From contig NZ_JACVOZ010000002.1 in NCBI RefSeq assembly GCF_018882125.1, forward strand, positions 62,001 to 126,000: a DNA stretch of 64,000 bases, in the 5' to 3' direction. Positions 46,696-55,372 of this stretch are shown here, piece by piece. Both the position numbers and the translations under genes were made by a program. Positions within the stretch are counted from its first letter, which is position 1; every line of letters starts with the position of its first letter. The DNA comes from Polynucleobacter sp. AP-Melu-500A-A1 (lineage in GTDB: Bacteria > Pseudomonadota > Gammaproteobacteria > Burkholderiales > Burkholderiaceae). Below the pieces are notes generated by a model. The model worked only from the letters and a program-made list of their open reading frames with translations, searched no databases and had not been told where the DNA came from.

Positions 46696-47601
46696 ATGAC
46701 CTCAAAGCATAAAGAAATGGCAGAGTGGTATCGGCGTGCTCAAGAAGAGATTCTTGACAGCATGGACGAAGAGCTTGAGATGGAGCTTGATGACGATCGC
46801 CTTTCTCAAGATGGGGATGGCGAATCCGATGTACCTCGTAGTGTTTATTTCAAAGAATTATTTCGCTTACAAGGCGAATTAGTAAAACTACAAGATTGGG
46901 TAGTTGCCAATAAGGTCAAGGTTGCAGTCTTATTTGAGGGGCGTGATTCAGCAGGTAAGGGCGGCGCTATTAAGCGAATCACCCAACGTCTAAATCCTCG
47001 TGTATGTAAGGTAGTTGCACTTCCAGCACCAAACGAGCGTGAAAAAACGCAATGGTATTTTCAGCGCTATATATCTCAACTACCTGCGGGCGGTGAAATA
47101 GTCCTCTTTGATCGTAGTTGGTACAACCGAGCTGGTGTTGAAAAGGTTATGGGATTTTGTACCGACCAAGAATATGAAGAATTTCTTAGAACAGTGCCTG
47201 ATCTCGAGCGAATGATGATTAGTTCAGGAATCATATTGATTAAGTATTGGTTCTCTATTTCAGATGATGAGCAGTACAACCGCTTTATGATGCGTATTCA
47301 TGATCCGCTTAAGCAATGGAAACTTAGCCCAATGGATCTGGAAGCCCGTCGTTTATGGGAAGCCTATACCAAGGCTAAAGAGACGATGCTTGAGCGTACG
47401 CACATTCCTGAAGCGCCATGGTGGGTCGTGGCTGCTAATGACAAGAAAAAAGCGCGCTTAAATTGCATCACCCATCTTCTTAATCAAATTCCATACAATG
47501 AAATAGATCACCCGGTCATTACATTACCAGAACGTGTTCACAATCCAGATTACTTGCGTGGACCAGTGCCACCCCACATGTACGTTCCCGAGATTTTTTA
47601 G
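46696..47601 (+). CDS. ppk2: polyphosphate kinase 2 (first copy)
   Basis: 301 residues. An acidic N-terminal extension (DEELEMELDDD) leads into the PPK2 domain: Walker A FEGRDSAGKGGAIKRI, WYFQRYISQLPAGGEIV, Walker B region LFDRSWYNRAGVEKVMGFC, then the lid HDPLKQWKLSPMD and EAPWWVVAANDKKKARLN. PPK2 enzymes move phosphate between nucleotides and polyphosphate, mostly towards GTP or ATP. The DRSWYNR form with GKGG resembles class I enzymes. It follows the olsA-like gene by 67 bases, with its own weak PhoB-like repeat. A second copy lies at 60729. Confidence 0.92.
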   Translation: MTSKHKEMAEWYRRAQEEILDSMDEELEMELDDDRLSQDGDGESDVPRSVYFKELFRLQGELVKLQDWVVANKVKVAVLFEGRDSAGKGGAIKRITQRLNPRVCKVVALPAPNEREKTQWYFQRYISQLPAGGEIVLFDRSWYNRAGVEKVMGFCTDQEYEEFLRTVPDLERMMISSGIILIKYWFSISDDEQYNRFMMRIHDPLKQWKLSPMDLEARRLWEAYTKAKETMLERTHIPEAPWWVVAANDKKKARLNCITHLLNQIPYNEIDHPVITLPERVHNPDYLRGPVPPHMYVPEIF

Positions 47602-49686
47602 TTAAAACGTACCTCGTAAGCCCATCATAAAACTTCTTCCAGGCTGTGGTGCAAATAGCCTGACGGCCATAGGTGTTGTGGCATAGCGAATCTGTTGATT
47701 TAAAAGATTCTTCATATTTAAATAAATAGTCCAATTAATATCCTTGACTCTCTCTGTATATGAAAGGCCAGCATTGACTAAGTTATAGCTTGGTGCGGGT
47801 CCGACTTCCCAGCTCGCTAAACGATTTTGTTGATAGCTATAAATATAGCTAGCATTTGCAAGCCAACCGTTTTTCTGATGGGCAATCTCAGCACCCAGTC
47901 TAGGGGCAGGTTGAAGAGGTAAATTACCTCCAGCGTCAAATGAGCCTTGCGAGGCGTCGCCAAAGATCCGTCCCGCTAGTCCCGATTGATTCCAGTTATA
48001 AGATAACTCTCCTTCGATACCCTTGATTGTAGCGGCTGCTTGTTGAGCTGTTACAACAGAAAAATTTGCCGAAGTTGGTATGTATAGGCCAGTGTAATAA
48101 CCATAGATGTAATTATTAAATCGGTTGGCATAGGCGCTTGCTTTTCCACGCATCAAACCACTGGTCTTTTGAATATTGATCTCAAGGTTATGTGAGGTTT
48201 CTTTATTGAGGGTTGGATTTCCAATATCAAAAGTCGCTGTAGATTCATGCGCTCCATAGGAGTAGAGTTCTTGTGCAGTTGGCGCTCTTTGAGATACGGT
48301 ATAAGCAACTCCAATACCGTGTCCTTGCATGAAATTCCACAAGCCGCCTGCAGAATATGACATCAAATTAAATTGTCGGTTTTGCAGGGTAATCAGCGGA
48401 GTTGATCCGCCGTTATCCGTAGTTTGTTGTTCGAGAGTCGTACCAGTATTAGGGTTTTGAAATACGCTGTTATAGCGCAATCCTAAATTACCTTGCAATG
48501 GTCCCCATTTGCCTTCCTCAATCCAAAATAGAGCATTTGAATTCGTTTTGGTAGGAGGAACAATGGCATAGCTTCCGGTTCCAACTTCAGTTGCATTAAG
48601 GGAAGCAGTAGTTACTTGCGCTCCAAATATACCCTTCCAGCCCAATACGGGATTGTGGGCCAGCTCCAGTCGCGCTTCATTCGCAATATTTTTCCAGACA
48701 GATGCAGCTTCACCTGTATTAGCAAACTCTGTATGGTTGTAATTTGAATTGGCAGCGCTAAATTTAAATGATGAAAATCCTTCAAATGGATCGCGCGTTT
48801 GATGTTGTAAATCGTAACGATTTTGTGATTGGTTAATAAAGCCACCATCAGGTGTTGGTATTCCATAATTATTATTAAGTCGCTCTACTGATACTCCTGT
48901 ATATCCGGTGCTACCAATATACGAAATGCCTGCGCCGAGATTATTTTGGTTACTCCAAGAGTTTGGAAGCTTGCCGGAATAGGGGACGCTTTGAGGTGCC
49001 CCTGGATTGATGGACCACTCCTGATTAGGGCCATTTTGGTTGGCGTACCCAGGTATTTGATAGTTGTTGGCGTTGTTTATGGCCGTATCAACATGAATGG
49101 CTAGGGATCCAAATGCGCTATCAACCTCTACGGCGCCAGCGCGGCCATTATTGACTGTTTCATAGCTAGTATTGATTGCACCCGTGGGTCTATCTGGTAG
49201 GTTAGTTAAAATTCGGTCATTGACAACATTGACTAAGCCTCCGCTAGAGCCAGAACCATAAAGTAAGGCTGCAGCACCTCGCAAAATTTCAACTTGATGG
49301 GCATTTTGCATATTATTACCAACGGCATGATCCTGTGAAATATTCGACACATCACCTACGGATAAACCATTTTGCAAAATTTGAACACGTGCCCCTTCTA
49401 AACCACGAATCACCGGTCTAGATGAACCAGCACCATATCCAGTAGCAGAAACTCCTAGCTCGTTCGCTAAGGTTGCTCCTAAAGTACTTCCTAATTTATT
49501 CAATAGCTCATCGCCTTGCAGGATCTTGTTTGGCGTAAGAATGCTTTGCATCGATTCTTGCGAGCCCGTGGCCGTAATTTCAAGTTGAGGCCCTGATGAT
49601 TGCGCTAATACACTAGTGCCATAAAGCCCTGATATCACTATATAAATAAATTGATGCTTTGCAAGCAGTTGTTGCATACCTTGCAT
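47602..49686 (-). CDS. TonB-dependent outer-membrane receptor (ZnuD-like)
   Basis: 694 residues with signal peptide (cut after VLAQ). A plug domain starts with SGPQLEITATGSQES and holds ELGVSATGYGAGSSRPVIRGL, ILQNGLSVGDVSNISQDHAVG and ALLYGSGSSGGLVNVVNDRI, closely following ZnuD-type zinc receptors; the C-terminal beta-barrel ends in Phe (MMGLRGTF). Zinc or heme uptake is plausible; Cys and His content is too low to prove zinc. It is preceded by a small membrane protein gene and a 20-bp palindrome, suggesting repressor control. TonB box residues are not certain. Confidence 0.82.
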   Translation of the reverse strand: MQGMQQLLAKHQFIYIVISGLYGTSVLAQSSGPQLEITATGSQESMQSILTPNKILQGDELLNKLGSTLGATLANELGVSATGYGAGSSRPVIRGLEGARVQILQNGLSVGDVSNISQDHAVGNNMQNAHQVEILRGAAALLYGSGSSGGLVNVVNDRILTNLPDRPTGAINTSYETVNNGRAGAVEVDSAFGSLAIHVDTAINNANNYQIPGYANQNGPNQEWSINPGAPQSVPYSGKLPNSWSNQNNLGAGISYIGSTGYTGVSVERLNNNYGIPTPDGGFINQSQNRYDLQHQTRDPFEGFSSFKFSAANSNYNHTEFANTGEAASVWKNIANEARLELAHNPVLGWKGIFGAQVTTASLNATEVGTGSYAIVPPTKTNSNALFWIEEGKWGPLQGNLGLRYNSVFQNPNTGTTLEQQTTDNGGSTPLITLQNRQFNLMSYSAGGLWNFMQGHGIGVAYTVSQRAPTAQELYSYGAHESTATFDIGNPTLNKETSHNLEINIQKTSGLMRGKASAYANRFNNYIYGYYTGLYIPTSANFSVVTAQQAAATIKGIEGELSYNWNQSGLAGRIFGDASQGSFDAGGNLPLQPAPRLGAEIAHQKNGWLANASYIYSYQQNRLASWEVGPAPSYNLVNAGLSYTERVKDINWTIYLNMKNLLNQQIRYATTPMAVRLFAPQPGRSFMMGLRGTF

Positions 49687-49747
49687 TTTGGATCTTCCGT
49701 TCTTTAAAGCAGTCTAGCTTTATCGGCTAGATGATGCTAATTCATGA

Positions 49748-49767
49748 GTTAAGTCAAATGACTTAAC
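49748..49767. promoter_or_regulatory. 20-bp perfect palindrome before the TonB receptor gene
   Basis: GTTAAGTCA (49748-49756), AA, TGACTTAAC (49759-49767). No T-run follows on either strand, so it is more like an operator than a terminator. It lies 61 bases upstream of the receptor start. Confidence 0.55.
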
Positions 49768-49777
49768 GCCTTAGTAA

Positions 49778-50140
49778 TTAAAGAATGAAAGCAGGAGGCG
49801 CTCTAGATTGATAGAGGACTAGATATTGAGGGTTCTGTAGCGAATGATCGTATTCAAAATAAGATTCGATGAATTGGTTTTGAGCAATAACAATACTAAT
49901 ATCGGGACTAATAAATGTGGCGAGACTTAATGCATCAAATAAATGACAGCTTGCAGATCCGTGTTGAAGAAGGGGATCGAGTTCACTAGAACCAAGCTCA
50001 ACAATTTGATTACTTTGCGCATGAGAAATGCTGTGATTAAGACCAACCCAGTGGGTACCCAACAAGCAAAAAACAAGTAATCCCAGAGCAATTACGCTCT
50101 GTACTCGTTTGTTAAATTTGCTGGATAAGTAGGTAACCAT
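49778..50140 (-). CDS. small secreted or membrane protein linked to the TonB receptor
   Basis: 120 residues. One hydrophobic helix near residues 15-32 (VIALGLLVFCLLGTHWVGL) followed by a His-containing segment (NHSISHAQ), HGSASCHLFDAL and a C-terminus YQSRAPPAFIL. The spaced His and Cys and the RAPP ending recall small proteins found before metal-uptake TonB receptors and DUF2946-like proteins, which may bind a metal in the periplasm. I do not assign a definite family. Same strand as the receptor, 91 bases before it, with the palindrome between. Confidence 0.6.
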   Translation of the reverse strand: MVTYLSSKFNKRVQSVIALGLLVFCLLGTHWVGLNHSISHAQSNQIVELGSSELDPLLQHGSASCHLFDALSLATFISPDISIVIAQNQFIESYFEYDHSLQNPQYLVLYQSRAPPAFIL

Positions 50141-50200
50141 GGGCTAAATCTTACAGGATTTGCCTCTTATAACCCTGTCGGTGTAGAATATGTATTCCGT

Positions 50201-50277
50201 CGGAGTGTAGCGCAGCCTGGTAGCGCACCTGCTTTGGGAGCAGGGGGTCCAAGGTTCGAATCCTTGTACTCCGACCA
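50201..50277 (+). tRNA. tRNA-Pro (anticodon TGG)
   Basis: 77 bases including the encoded CCA. Acceptor CGGAGTG pairs with TACTCCG-type 3' arm; anticodon stem CCTGC/GCAGG encloses TTTGGGA, and the T-arm carries GGTTCGAATCC. Read as Pro by the TGG anticodon. Confidence 0.95.
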
Positions 50278-50323
50278 CTTTTCCTATTTAGTTTTAGATA
50301 GTAGCTTCAATTCCAGCATTTAT

Positions 50324-50400
<77 letters not shown>

Positions 50401-50568
50401 AAAACCCAACTGTATGGTGGTCAGTTGACCAAGCAAATCCTTCTTGTGTAGCACCCTCTAATATCGCTAACTAAGTCACAAAAGTGCCTTAATTAGTTGC
50501 TAAATTAAAAGTCATCGTATTTTAGTCGGCACACATAAATACATAATCCCCCTTTGCCAGGAGCTATC

Positions 50569-51159
50569 TTGAAAAAAACCTCACTTGTCTTATTGTTCAG
50601 CGCACTCAGTTTGATTGCTGTCTCCCCTGTCTATGCTCAAGCACCTGCAAAAATGTTGCCATTAGTAGCTGAAGTTGAAGTAGTAACAGCATTTGTAATG
50701 GACGTAGATTTGCAAAATCGCACTATCGAGTTAAAAGATTCTAGCGGTAATCTCGCCCAGATGAAGGTCTCCAAACAGGTAAATGATTTGGATAAAATAA
50801 AGAAGGGTGATGTATTTGTAGTTGAGAGTGCAACCGCAATTGCTGTTGGTCTAGTTGCAGCCCCCAAGGGACAAAAGCCCGGTGTATCCGGCGTACGTTC
50901 TGTAACGATTTCTGCTAAGGGTTCCGCCAAACCATTTGAAGAAGTTACTGACACCGTTTTTGCAACTATAAAAATCGACTCCATAGATTCAAAAAAACGT
51001 ATTGTGACCTTTACATGGCCAAGCGGTGAGAAGCAAAGAGTTAAAGTGGATAAAAGTGTTCTTGGTCTTGAGAAGTTCAAGGCTGGTGATGATGTAATGA
51101 TTGAGTTTGTAGACGATACAATCATGACTTTTGCTACCCCAGCCAAGGCCAAGAAATAA
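50569..51159 (+). CDS. periplasmic protein with two beta-strand repeats, function unknown
   Basis: 196 residues from TTG at 50569, which has AGGAG five bases upstream and yields a good signal peptide (MKKTSLVLLFSALSLIAVS, cut after VYAQA). The mature part has two similar segments: VVTAFVMDVDLQNRTIELKD ... KIKKGDVFVVE and VFATIKIDSIDSKKRIVTFTW ... KFKAGDDVMIEF. They look like OB- or SH3-like beta barrels, probably an internal duplication. No family is recognised. It is flanked by tRNA-Arg and a degenerate copy of that tRNA, so it may have come in with an integrated segment. Confidence 0.65.
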   Translation: MKKTSLVLLFSALSLIAVSPVYAQAPAKMLPLVAEVEVVTAFVMDVDLQNRTIELKDSSGNLAQMKVSKQVNDLDKIKKGDVFVVESATAIAVGLVAAPKGQKPGVSGVRSVTISAKGSAKPFEEVTDTVFATIKIDSIDSKKRIVTFTWPSGEKQRVKVDKSVLGLEKFKAGDDVMIEFVDDTIMTFATPAKAKK

Positions 51160-51179
51160 TTAGTAATTTCAAGCTTAGG

Positions 51180-51207
51180 AAGGCCACTTTTTGAAGTGGC
51201 CTTTTTT
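51180..51207 (+). terminator. intrinsic terminator
   Basis: AAGGCCACTT (51180-51189) pairs with AAGTGGCCTT (51194-51203) followed by Ts; it ends the preceding periplasmic protein gene. Confidence 0.92.
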
Positions 51208-51267
51208 ATTTGGAGACAGGTATTTGAAGTGATAGGCTTTAGAGTTGGGTAATTTCAACAAAGAAGC

Positions 51268-51375
51268 CTAAGGCGTATTTCGCACGCTTGGATCGTACTG
51301 CTTAGGCTAAATACCAGGTTAGCCGATGAGATGACTTTAAGGACCCCAATACCATGATGATCACTTGACCAAGCA
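51268..51375 (+). repeat. decayed copy of tRNA-Arg 3' half and flanking sequence
   Basis: Bases 51268-51315 match 50359-50406 (from the anticodon arm through the CCA) at about 37 of 48 positions, with no gap. After a 27-base insertion, the flank ending TTGACCAAGCA is also shared with bases after the tRNA. It cannot fold as a functional tRNA. Confidence 0.6.
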
Positions 51376-51411
51376 TGTACATCACATGGAACGCCGCGGT
51401 AAAGTGTAGGA

Positions 51412-51561
51412 CTATTTATCTTGAGCTAAGTCTTGCGCATTGTTCTTAGCGTCTTTTTCTCGCTCCTTTCGGAGATCACGTAATTGCCACCATGCAAATA
51501 GCAAGACTCCCCCAAAGATCAGCACTACCTCAATCAGGATAATAGGACCGAAGTTATCCAT
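51412..51561 (-). CDS. 49-residue single-span membrane protein
   Basis: Minus-strand frame starting at 51561 with AAAGG upstream. The product begins MDNFGPIILIEVVLIF and has one hydrophobic helix (residues 6-25), then a charged tail LRDLRKEREKDAK. The layout is that of small inner-membrane proteins. Nothing else in this 590-base interval explains it. No family recognised. Divergent from the psiE-like gene. Confidence 0.6.
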   Translation of the reverse strand: MDNFGPIILIEVVLIFGGVLLFAWWQLRDLRKEREKDAKNNAQDLAQDK

Positions 51562-51748
51562 ATATTTGCCTTTTAGCGAATAAGCCAATCATGATGTGAC
51601 CTAAAAACATAGTTGTCTCCAGGGGGAATAAATATCCCATTTAAATTAAGGGCTAATTTAAATGGTGTATCAGCTAATATAGCAATACATCTATATAAGG
51701 TTTAAGGTAGTACGATCAAATTTCTAATATTTTTGAAAAGGTCAACGT

Positions 51749-52117
51749 ATGAACGTTAAAAATATCATTGGCTTTATTGAAAAGTTATTCCTAGTCATTA
51801 TTGCAATTTTTACGATTGCAGCAATGGGTCAAGAAATATTTTCTCTGATTGATAGAAGTCGCGTTGAATTACAGGACCTTTTGCTGATGTTTATTTATGC
51901 AGAGGTACTTGGGATGCTTGCAGCCTTTTATTCCAGTCATCGCATCCCAATAACAATCCCTTTGTTTATTGCAATGACTGCATTGAGTCGACTAATTATT
52001 CTGCAGGGAAAGGATGGAAATCCTTCAATCTTGCTCTATGAGAGCGGGGCTATCATCATGATCGCAGGAGCTTGCTGGATTATTAGTCGGGTCAATATAG
52101 ATAAAAATAACGAATAG
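51749..52117 (+). CDS. psiE: PsiE-like phosphate-starvation-inducible membrane protein
   Basis: 122 residues, four membrane helices, with the family-like beginning GFIEKLFLVIIAIFTIAAMGQEIF and LQDLLLMFIYAEVLGMLAAFYSSHRIPITIPLFIAMTALSR. The RIPI-xx-LFIAMTALSR block is the PsiE signature. E. coli PsiE is induced by low phosphate; its function is unknown. Fits the Pho neighbourhood, although I find no PhoB box just upstream. Confidence 0.8.
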   Translation: MNVKNIIGFIEKLFLVIIAIFTIAAMGQEIFSLIDRSRVELQDLLLMFIYAEVLGMLAAFYSSHRIPITIPLFIAMTALSRLIILQGKDGNPSILLYESGAIIMIAGACWIISRVNIDKNNE

Positions 52118-52290
52118 TAGCAAATCACGAATACGAGTCATTATCGTATTCATGATTTGTTGCTTACCCAAAAGTGCTTAGGCATTGTTGCTAACATGCA
52201 ATTAAGGATTTCTAAATTAGATCTTTTGGGGTGTTGTTGCCCATTTGTGAGGTTTTCAAATAATATTGATTGCTAATCAAACCTCAGTGC

Positions 52291-53700
52291 TTAGTGGTAT
52301 TGAAGCGCCAATACTGTTATGTCATCTGACTGTTGGTTCGAGCTCACATGTAGATCGATGTCTTGCAGCAAACTAGCGACGATGAGTTTGCTATTTTTTC
52401 TATCGATTGCCGATAGCAAGTTCTTAACCCGATCTAAAGAATACAATTGCCCCATTTGATCCTCTGCCTCAGTCACCCCATCCGTATACAGCACAAGAGT
52501 ATCCCCAGGTTTAAGTTTTGCATTGCCAATACTGTAGGTATTGGCTGCGTGGATACCTAAAATCATATTTCTAGGTCCTGAAAGGGCGGTGAATTCTTGA
52601 TTTTTTCCAGCTATTAGAGGGCTATCATGGCCTGCATTGATAAATTGCAGCTCGCCCGTATGAATATTCATAATTCCAATGAACATTGTTACAAACATAT
52701 TGCTATCGTTGTTAAAGCATAGGGATTTATTTACGTCCAGCAAAGACTCAACCAAGTTCGTAGACTTTGTAACATTGGATCGCAGAAGCGTCATGATTTT
52801 CATCATGAAAAGGGCTGCAGGAACACCCTTTCCGGAGACATCTCCAATAGCAAAAGCAATGTGGTCTTCATCAATTGAAAACGCATCAAAAAAATCGCCG
52901 CCCATCTCTTTTGCGGGCTTTGTTAATCCATAAGCCTTGATCCTACTATGACCTGGATATAAATTGTCGCTAGGTGGAATCATATTCATCTGAATAGTTG
53001 CTGCAATAGATACTTCTTGTTTTAAGCTTTCATGTATCTGTTGCTCTATTTGCCTTAGACGAGTCAATTCAGCTTCTGCATTTTTAGACTCAGTAGCATC
53101 ACGTGCAACCCCTAAAAACATTAAATGACCATCAATGACCATGCTGCTGATGCTCAGATCCATTGGGAAAATATCGCCATTGACTCGTTTGCCAAGTACT
53201 TCCTTTTTGGTGCCACTTAAAATTGGAGAGGTTTTACTACTGGCGTAGTCTTGAATTTTATTCTCATACTCAATGGCATCCTCGTGATCGAGTAATGTGG
53301 TGAAATTTTTACCAATAGCTTTTGCAGTTTTTAGCTTGAAGGTATATTCTGCGGCTGGGTTAAATCTTGTGATTAAACCTTCTTTATTCATGATGATGAC
53401 CGCATCATGCATATTGTCAATCACGTCTGCGGCTTGGTTGTGTGCTTGCTGAATTTCAACATTTAACTTATTGGTTCTCGCTCTAATGAAATGGGCCGTG
53501 ATTGTTGCGAAGGTTGCCGTCACAAAGATCGTAATCGTATGCGATTCCCAGGGTGTGAGCCGCCCCTTGAAAATGGTCTCTTTTGCAAGCTCATATAGCG
53601 TCATGAGAGCGGCAACCAAAAAATAGGTTGCCAGGAGCTGCCTAATCGAAAAGTTGGACTTTAATTGCTGCCTATCAGCTTGAGAGGTACTTGGATTCAT
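52291..53700 (-). CDS. PAS-SpoIIE (RsbU-like) PP2C phosphatase
   Basis: 469 residues. Two membrane helices (20-42 and 53-72), a PAS domain about 90-205 ending MFLGVARDATESKNAEAE, a coiled coil, then the SpoIIE-type phosphatase with GGDFFDAF (D269), IGDVSGKGVPAA (D287), FINAGHDSPL and LYTDGVTEA. The order is that of RsbU-type phosphatases that dephosphorylate a STAS anti-anti-sigma protein. A STAS gene and a HATPase gene are divergent next door. The input signal would come from the membrane/PAS part. Confidence 0.88.
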   Translation of the reverse strand: MNPSTSQADRQQLKSNFSIRQLLATYFLVAALMTLYELAKETIFKGRLTPWESHTITIFVTATFATITAHFIRARTNKLNVEIQQAHNQAADVIDNMHDAVIIMNKEGLITRFNPAAEYTFKLKTAKAIGKNFTTLLDHEDAIEYENKIQDYASSKTSPILSGTKKEVLGKRVNGDIFPMDLSISSMVIDGHLMFLGVARDATESKNAEAELTRLRQIEQQIHESLKQEVSIAATIQMNMIPPSDNLYPGHSRIKAYGLTKPAKEMGGDFFDAFSIDEDHIAFAIGDVSGKGVPAALFMMKIMTLLRSNVTKSTNLVESLLDVNKSLCFNNDSNMFVTMFIGIMNIHTGELQFINAGHDSPLIAGKNQEFTALSGPRNMILGIHAANTYSIGNAKLKPGDTLVLYTDGVTEAEDQMGQLYSLDRVKNLLSAIDRKNSKLIVASLLQDIDLHVSSNQQSDDITVLALQYH

Positions 53701-53843
53701 CTAAATAAGCTACAAAAAAGCATTGATTTTCGGAAGTTTGAATGATATTTTAATTGTCATAATTCTTATATATTATGTATCCAAATTATAATAGCCCCAT
53801 TTTTAACTGATTGTTTACACCCTTTTTATATACAACTTCTACT

Positions 53844-54185
53844 ATGCCAATAGACTTCAAAGATTTCGATACCATCAGACTCATTAAAATCGACGGCCGT
53901 CTTGATAGCGCCGGTTCTGATGAAATAGCCACGCGTTTTTCTGCAATGTCTTCTGGCGCCAAACCATCCGTCATAGTAGATTTGTCAGAAGTCAGCTTTC
54001 TCTCCTCAATTGGTATACGCTTAATTATTCAAAATGCAAAAGCGCTACAAGGCAAGGGTGGAAAAATGTTACTTGTTACTGGCGAAAATGAGCATGTCAG
54101 CGGTACCTTGGAGTCAACAGGGATTAGCTCATTAGTGCCCATTTTTAATAATATTCAGTTAGCCGAGCAAGCAATCGCTGGATAA
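53844..54185 (+). CDS. STAS anti-anti-sigma factor-like protein
   Basis: 113 residues from ATG at 53844; earlier starts in frame exist but family similarity begins at residue 5. The STAS pattern is LIKIDGRLDSAGSDEIA and VIVDLSEVSFLSSIGIRLI; Ser54/55 in LSSIG corresponds to the phosphorylated Ser of SpoIIAA-type proteins. It probably cycles between free and phosphorylated states through its HATPase and SpoIIE neighbours. No sigma factor gene is seen nearby. Confidence 0.85.
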   Translation: MPIDFKDFDTIRLIKIDGRLDSAGSDEIATRFSAMSSGAKPSVIVDLSEVSFLSSIGIRLIIQNAKALQGKGGKMLLVTGENEHVSGTLESTGISSLVPIFNNIQLAEQAIAG

Positions 54186-54220
54186 CTCTATAAATACTTC
54201 CCCGAATGTTAGGAGCCCCC

Positions 54221-54625
54221 TTGGCAACCTTAGCTATTAATGCGGATCGCTCTGAAGTAAGGACGGCAGCTGACTGGTTGCATGACGTGGCGCTGAAATA
54301 TGAAGTGCCTCAAAACAAGGCTATCGCATTAGATCAGTGTCTAGATGAGATATTGATGAATATTGTGATGCATGGAGGATCCTCTGCGGCTAATACCCCA
54401 GTTCAGCTCTCCCTTACGCTTACTCCAAAAGAGGTTGCCATTACGGTCAGTGACTCTGGTAAGCCCTTTGATCCAGTCAATGCCCCCCCAAAGCCAAAAC
54501 CTTTGTCTTTGGAAGAGGCAGAGCCTGGGGGGCTAGGTTTATCCATTATCAAAGGTTTATCAAATCACCTTGATTATGAGTTCAAAGAAGGTCGCAATGT
54601 TTTAACTTTTGCAGTAGCCATCTAA
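54221..54625 (+). CDS. RsbW-like serine kinase (HATPase_c_2)
   Basis: 134 residues from TTG at 54221, five bases after AGGAG (54211-54215); an ATG at 54206 lies inside the ribosome site and is less likely. N-box LDQCLDEILMNIVMHGG, G1 ITVSDSGKPFDP and G2 GGLGLSIIKGL make the ATP fold of anti-sigma kinases. Acts on the STAS protein encoded just before it. Its binding partner may be a sigma factor or another protein such as a diguanylate cyclase. Follows the STAS gene by 35 bases. Confidence 0.85.
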   Translation: MATLAINADRSEVRTAADWLHDVALKYEVPQNKAIALDQCLDEILMNIVMHGGSSAANTPVQLSLTLTPKEVAITVSDSGKPFDPVNAPPKPKPLSLEEAEPGGLGLSIIKGLSNHLDYEFKEGRNVLTFAVAI

Positions 54626-54680
54626 GCTTCTTTTTTCATTTGATTCTTGCACCTAATTAGTGCATTTAATCCTCGGAATT

Positions 54681-54709
54681 AAGTCAAATTTCTGTCATAT
54701 TTTTGTCAT
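54681..54709 (+). promoter_or_regulatory. PhoB-box-like repeats before arsC-like gene 2
   Basis: AAGTCAA (54681), CTGTCAT (54692, perfect) and TTGTCAT (54703) are exactly 11 bases apart. The best box in the window, about 90 bases before the ATG. Confidence 0.8.
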
Positions 54710-54799
54710 GTGTGCCCATTAGACTGATTTCTAAAATTTGGCGGACTAGCTCGCCCCTTTAATAATGGCACTCCTGAATGATGTTTATTGATTATTAAT

Positions 54800-55297
54800 A
54801 TGAAAAAATACAAAGTTTTATTTCTGTGCCATCACAATAGTGCTAGATCCATCATGGCTCAGGTCTTAGCCTCTACCCACTTAAGTAAAAAATTTGAAGG
54901 TTACTCTGCAGGCTCCATGCCTAGCGATGGCTTAAATCCTTATGCAATCGAATTAATTAATGAATCTAATTATCAAGGCGAGCCTCTAAAACCGAAAAGC
55001 TGGGATGTTTTCTCAGCACCCAGTGCGCCAAAGATGGATTTTATTATTTCCCTATCTGACAAGGTGAGGGGTGAAGATGTCCCTATTTGGCCGGGTAGCC
55101 CAGCTACAGCACATTGGGACTTCCCCGATCCTGCGCTTATCAGCAGCACTAATAATATGGAAATGAAGTCGGCTTATGTAGCCTTGTTTAAGGGTTTACA
55201 AAATCGCATTGATATTTTGGCTGCCTTATCTTTTGATCGACTCGACAAGATTCGATTGCAGGATGAATTAAACGCAATTCATCAAAATTTGCTGTAA
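54800..55297 (+). CDS. ArsC/low-molecular-weight-phosphatase-like protein with intact nucleophile
   Basis: 165 residues from the ATG at 54800 (a TTG four codons earlier is possible). P-loop CHHNSAR at 10-16 is the CX5R of LMW-PTPs and thioredoxin-dependent ArsC. The cysteines that in ArsC sit at the second motif are gone: the paralogous ITLCDSAAGEQCPYWPG is ISLSDKVRGEDVPIWPG here, so it should act as phosphatase or phosphate binder rather than arsenate reductase. A perfect PhoB half-site pair lies upstream. It may share a transcript with the channel gene that follows after a weak hairpin. Confidence 0.7.
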   Translation: MKKYKVLFLCHHNSARSIMAQVLASTHLSKKFEGYSAGSMPSDGLNPYAIELINESNYQGEPLKPKSWDVFSAPSAPKMDFIISLSDKVRGEDVPIWPGSPATAHWDFPDPALISSTNNMEMKSAYVALFKGLQNRIDILAALSFDRLDKIRLQDELNAIHQNLL

Positions 55298-55323
55298 CGT
55301 GAGTTTATTAATGGCGAGTTGGC

Positions 55324-55352
55324 GGCATATATTTCGCAATATGCCTAATTTT
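55324..55352 (+). terminator. weak hairpin between arsC-like gene and channel gene
   Basis: GGCATAT (55324-55330) pairs with ATATGCC (55339-55345), then TAATTTTTT. AU-rich and only seven pairs; partial terminator at best. Confidence 0.4.
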
Positions 55353-55372
55353 TTAATGGTGCAATTACCATT

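Noticed and set aside
51268..51340. A third tRNA gene
   Set aside because: Only the 3' half resembles tRNA-Arg, the T-arm and acceptor pairs are broken and there is no 5' half.
53754..53771. TTGTCAT followed at 11 bases by CTTATAT, before the STAS gene
   Set aside because: Only one good half-site; the second matches at 4 of 7 in AT-rich sequence, which chance easily gives.
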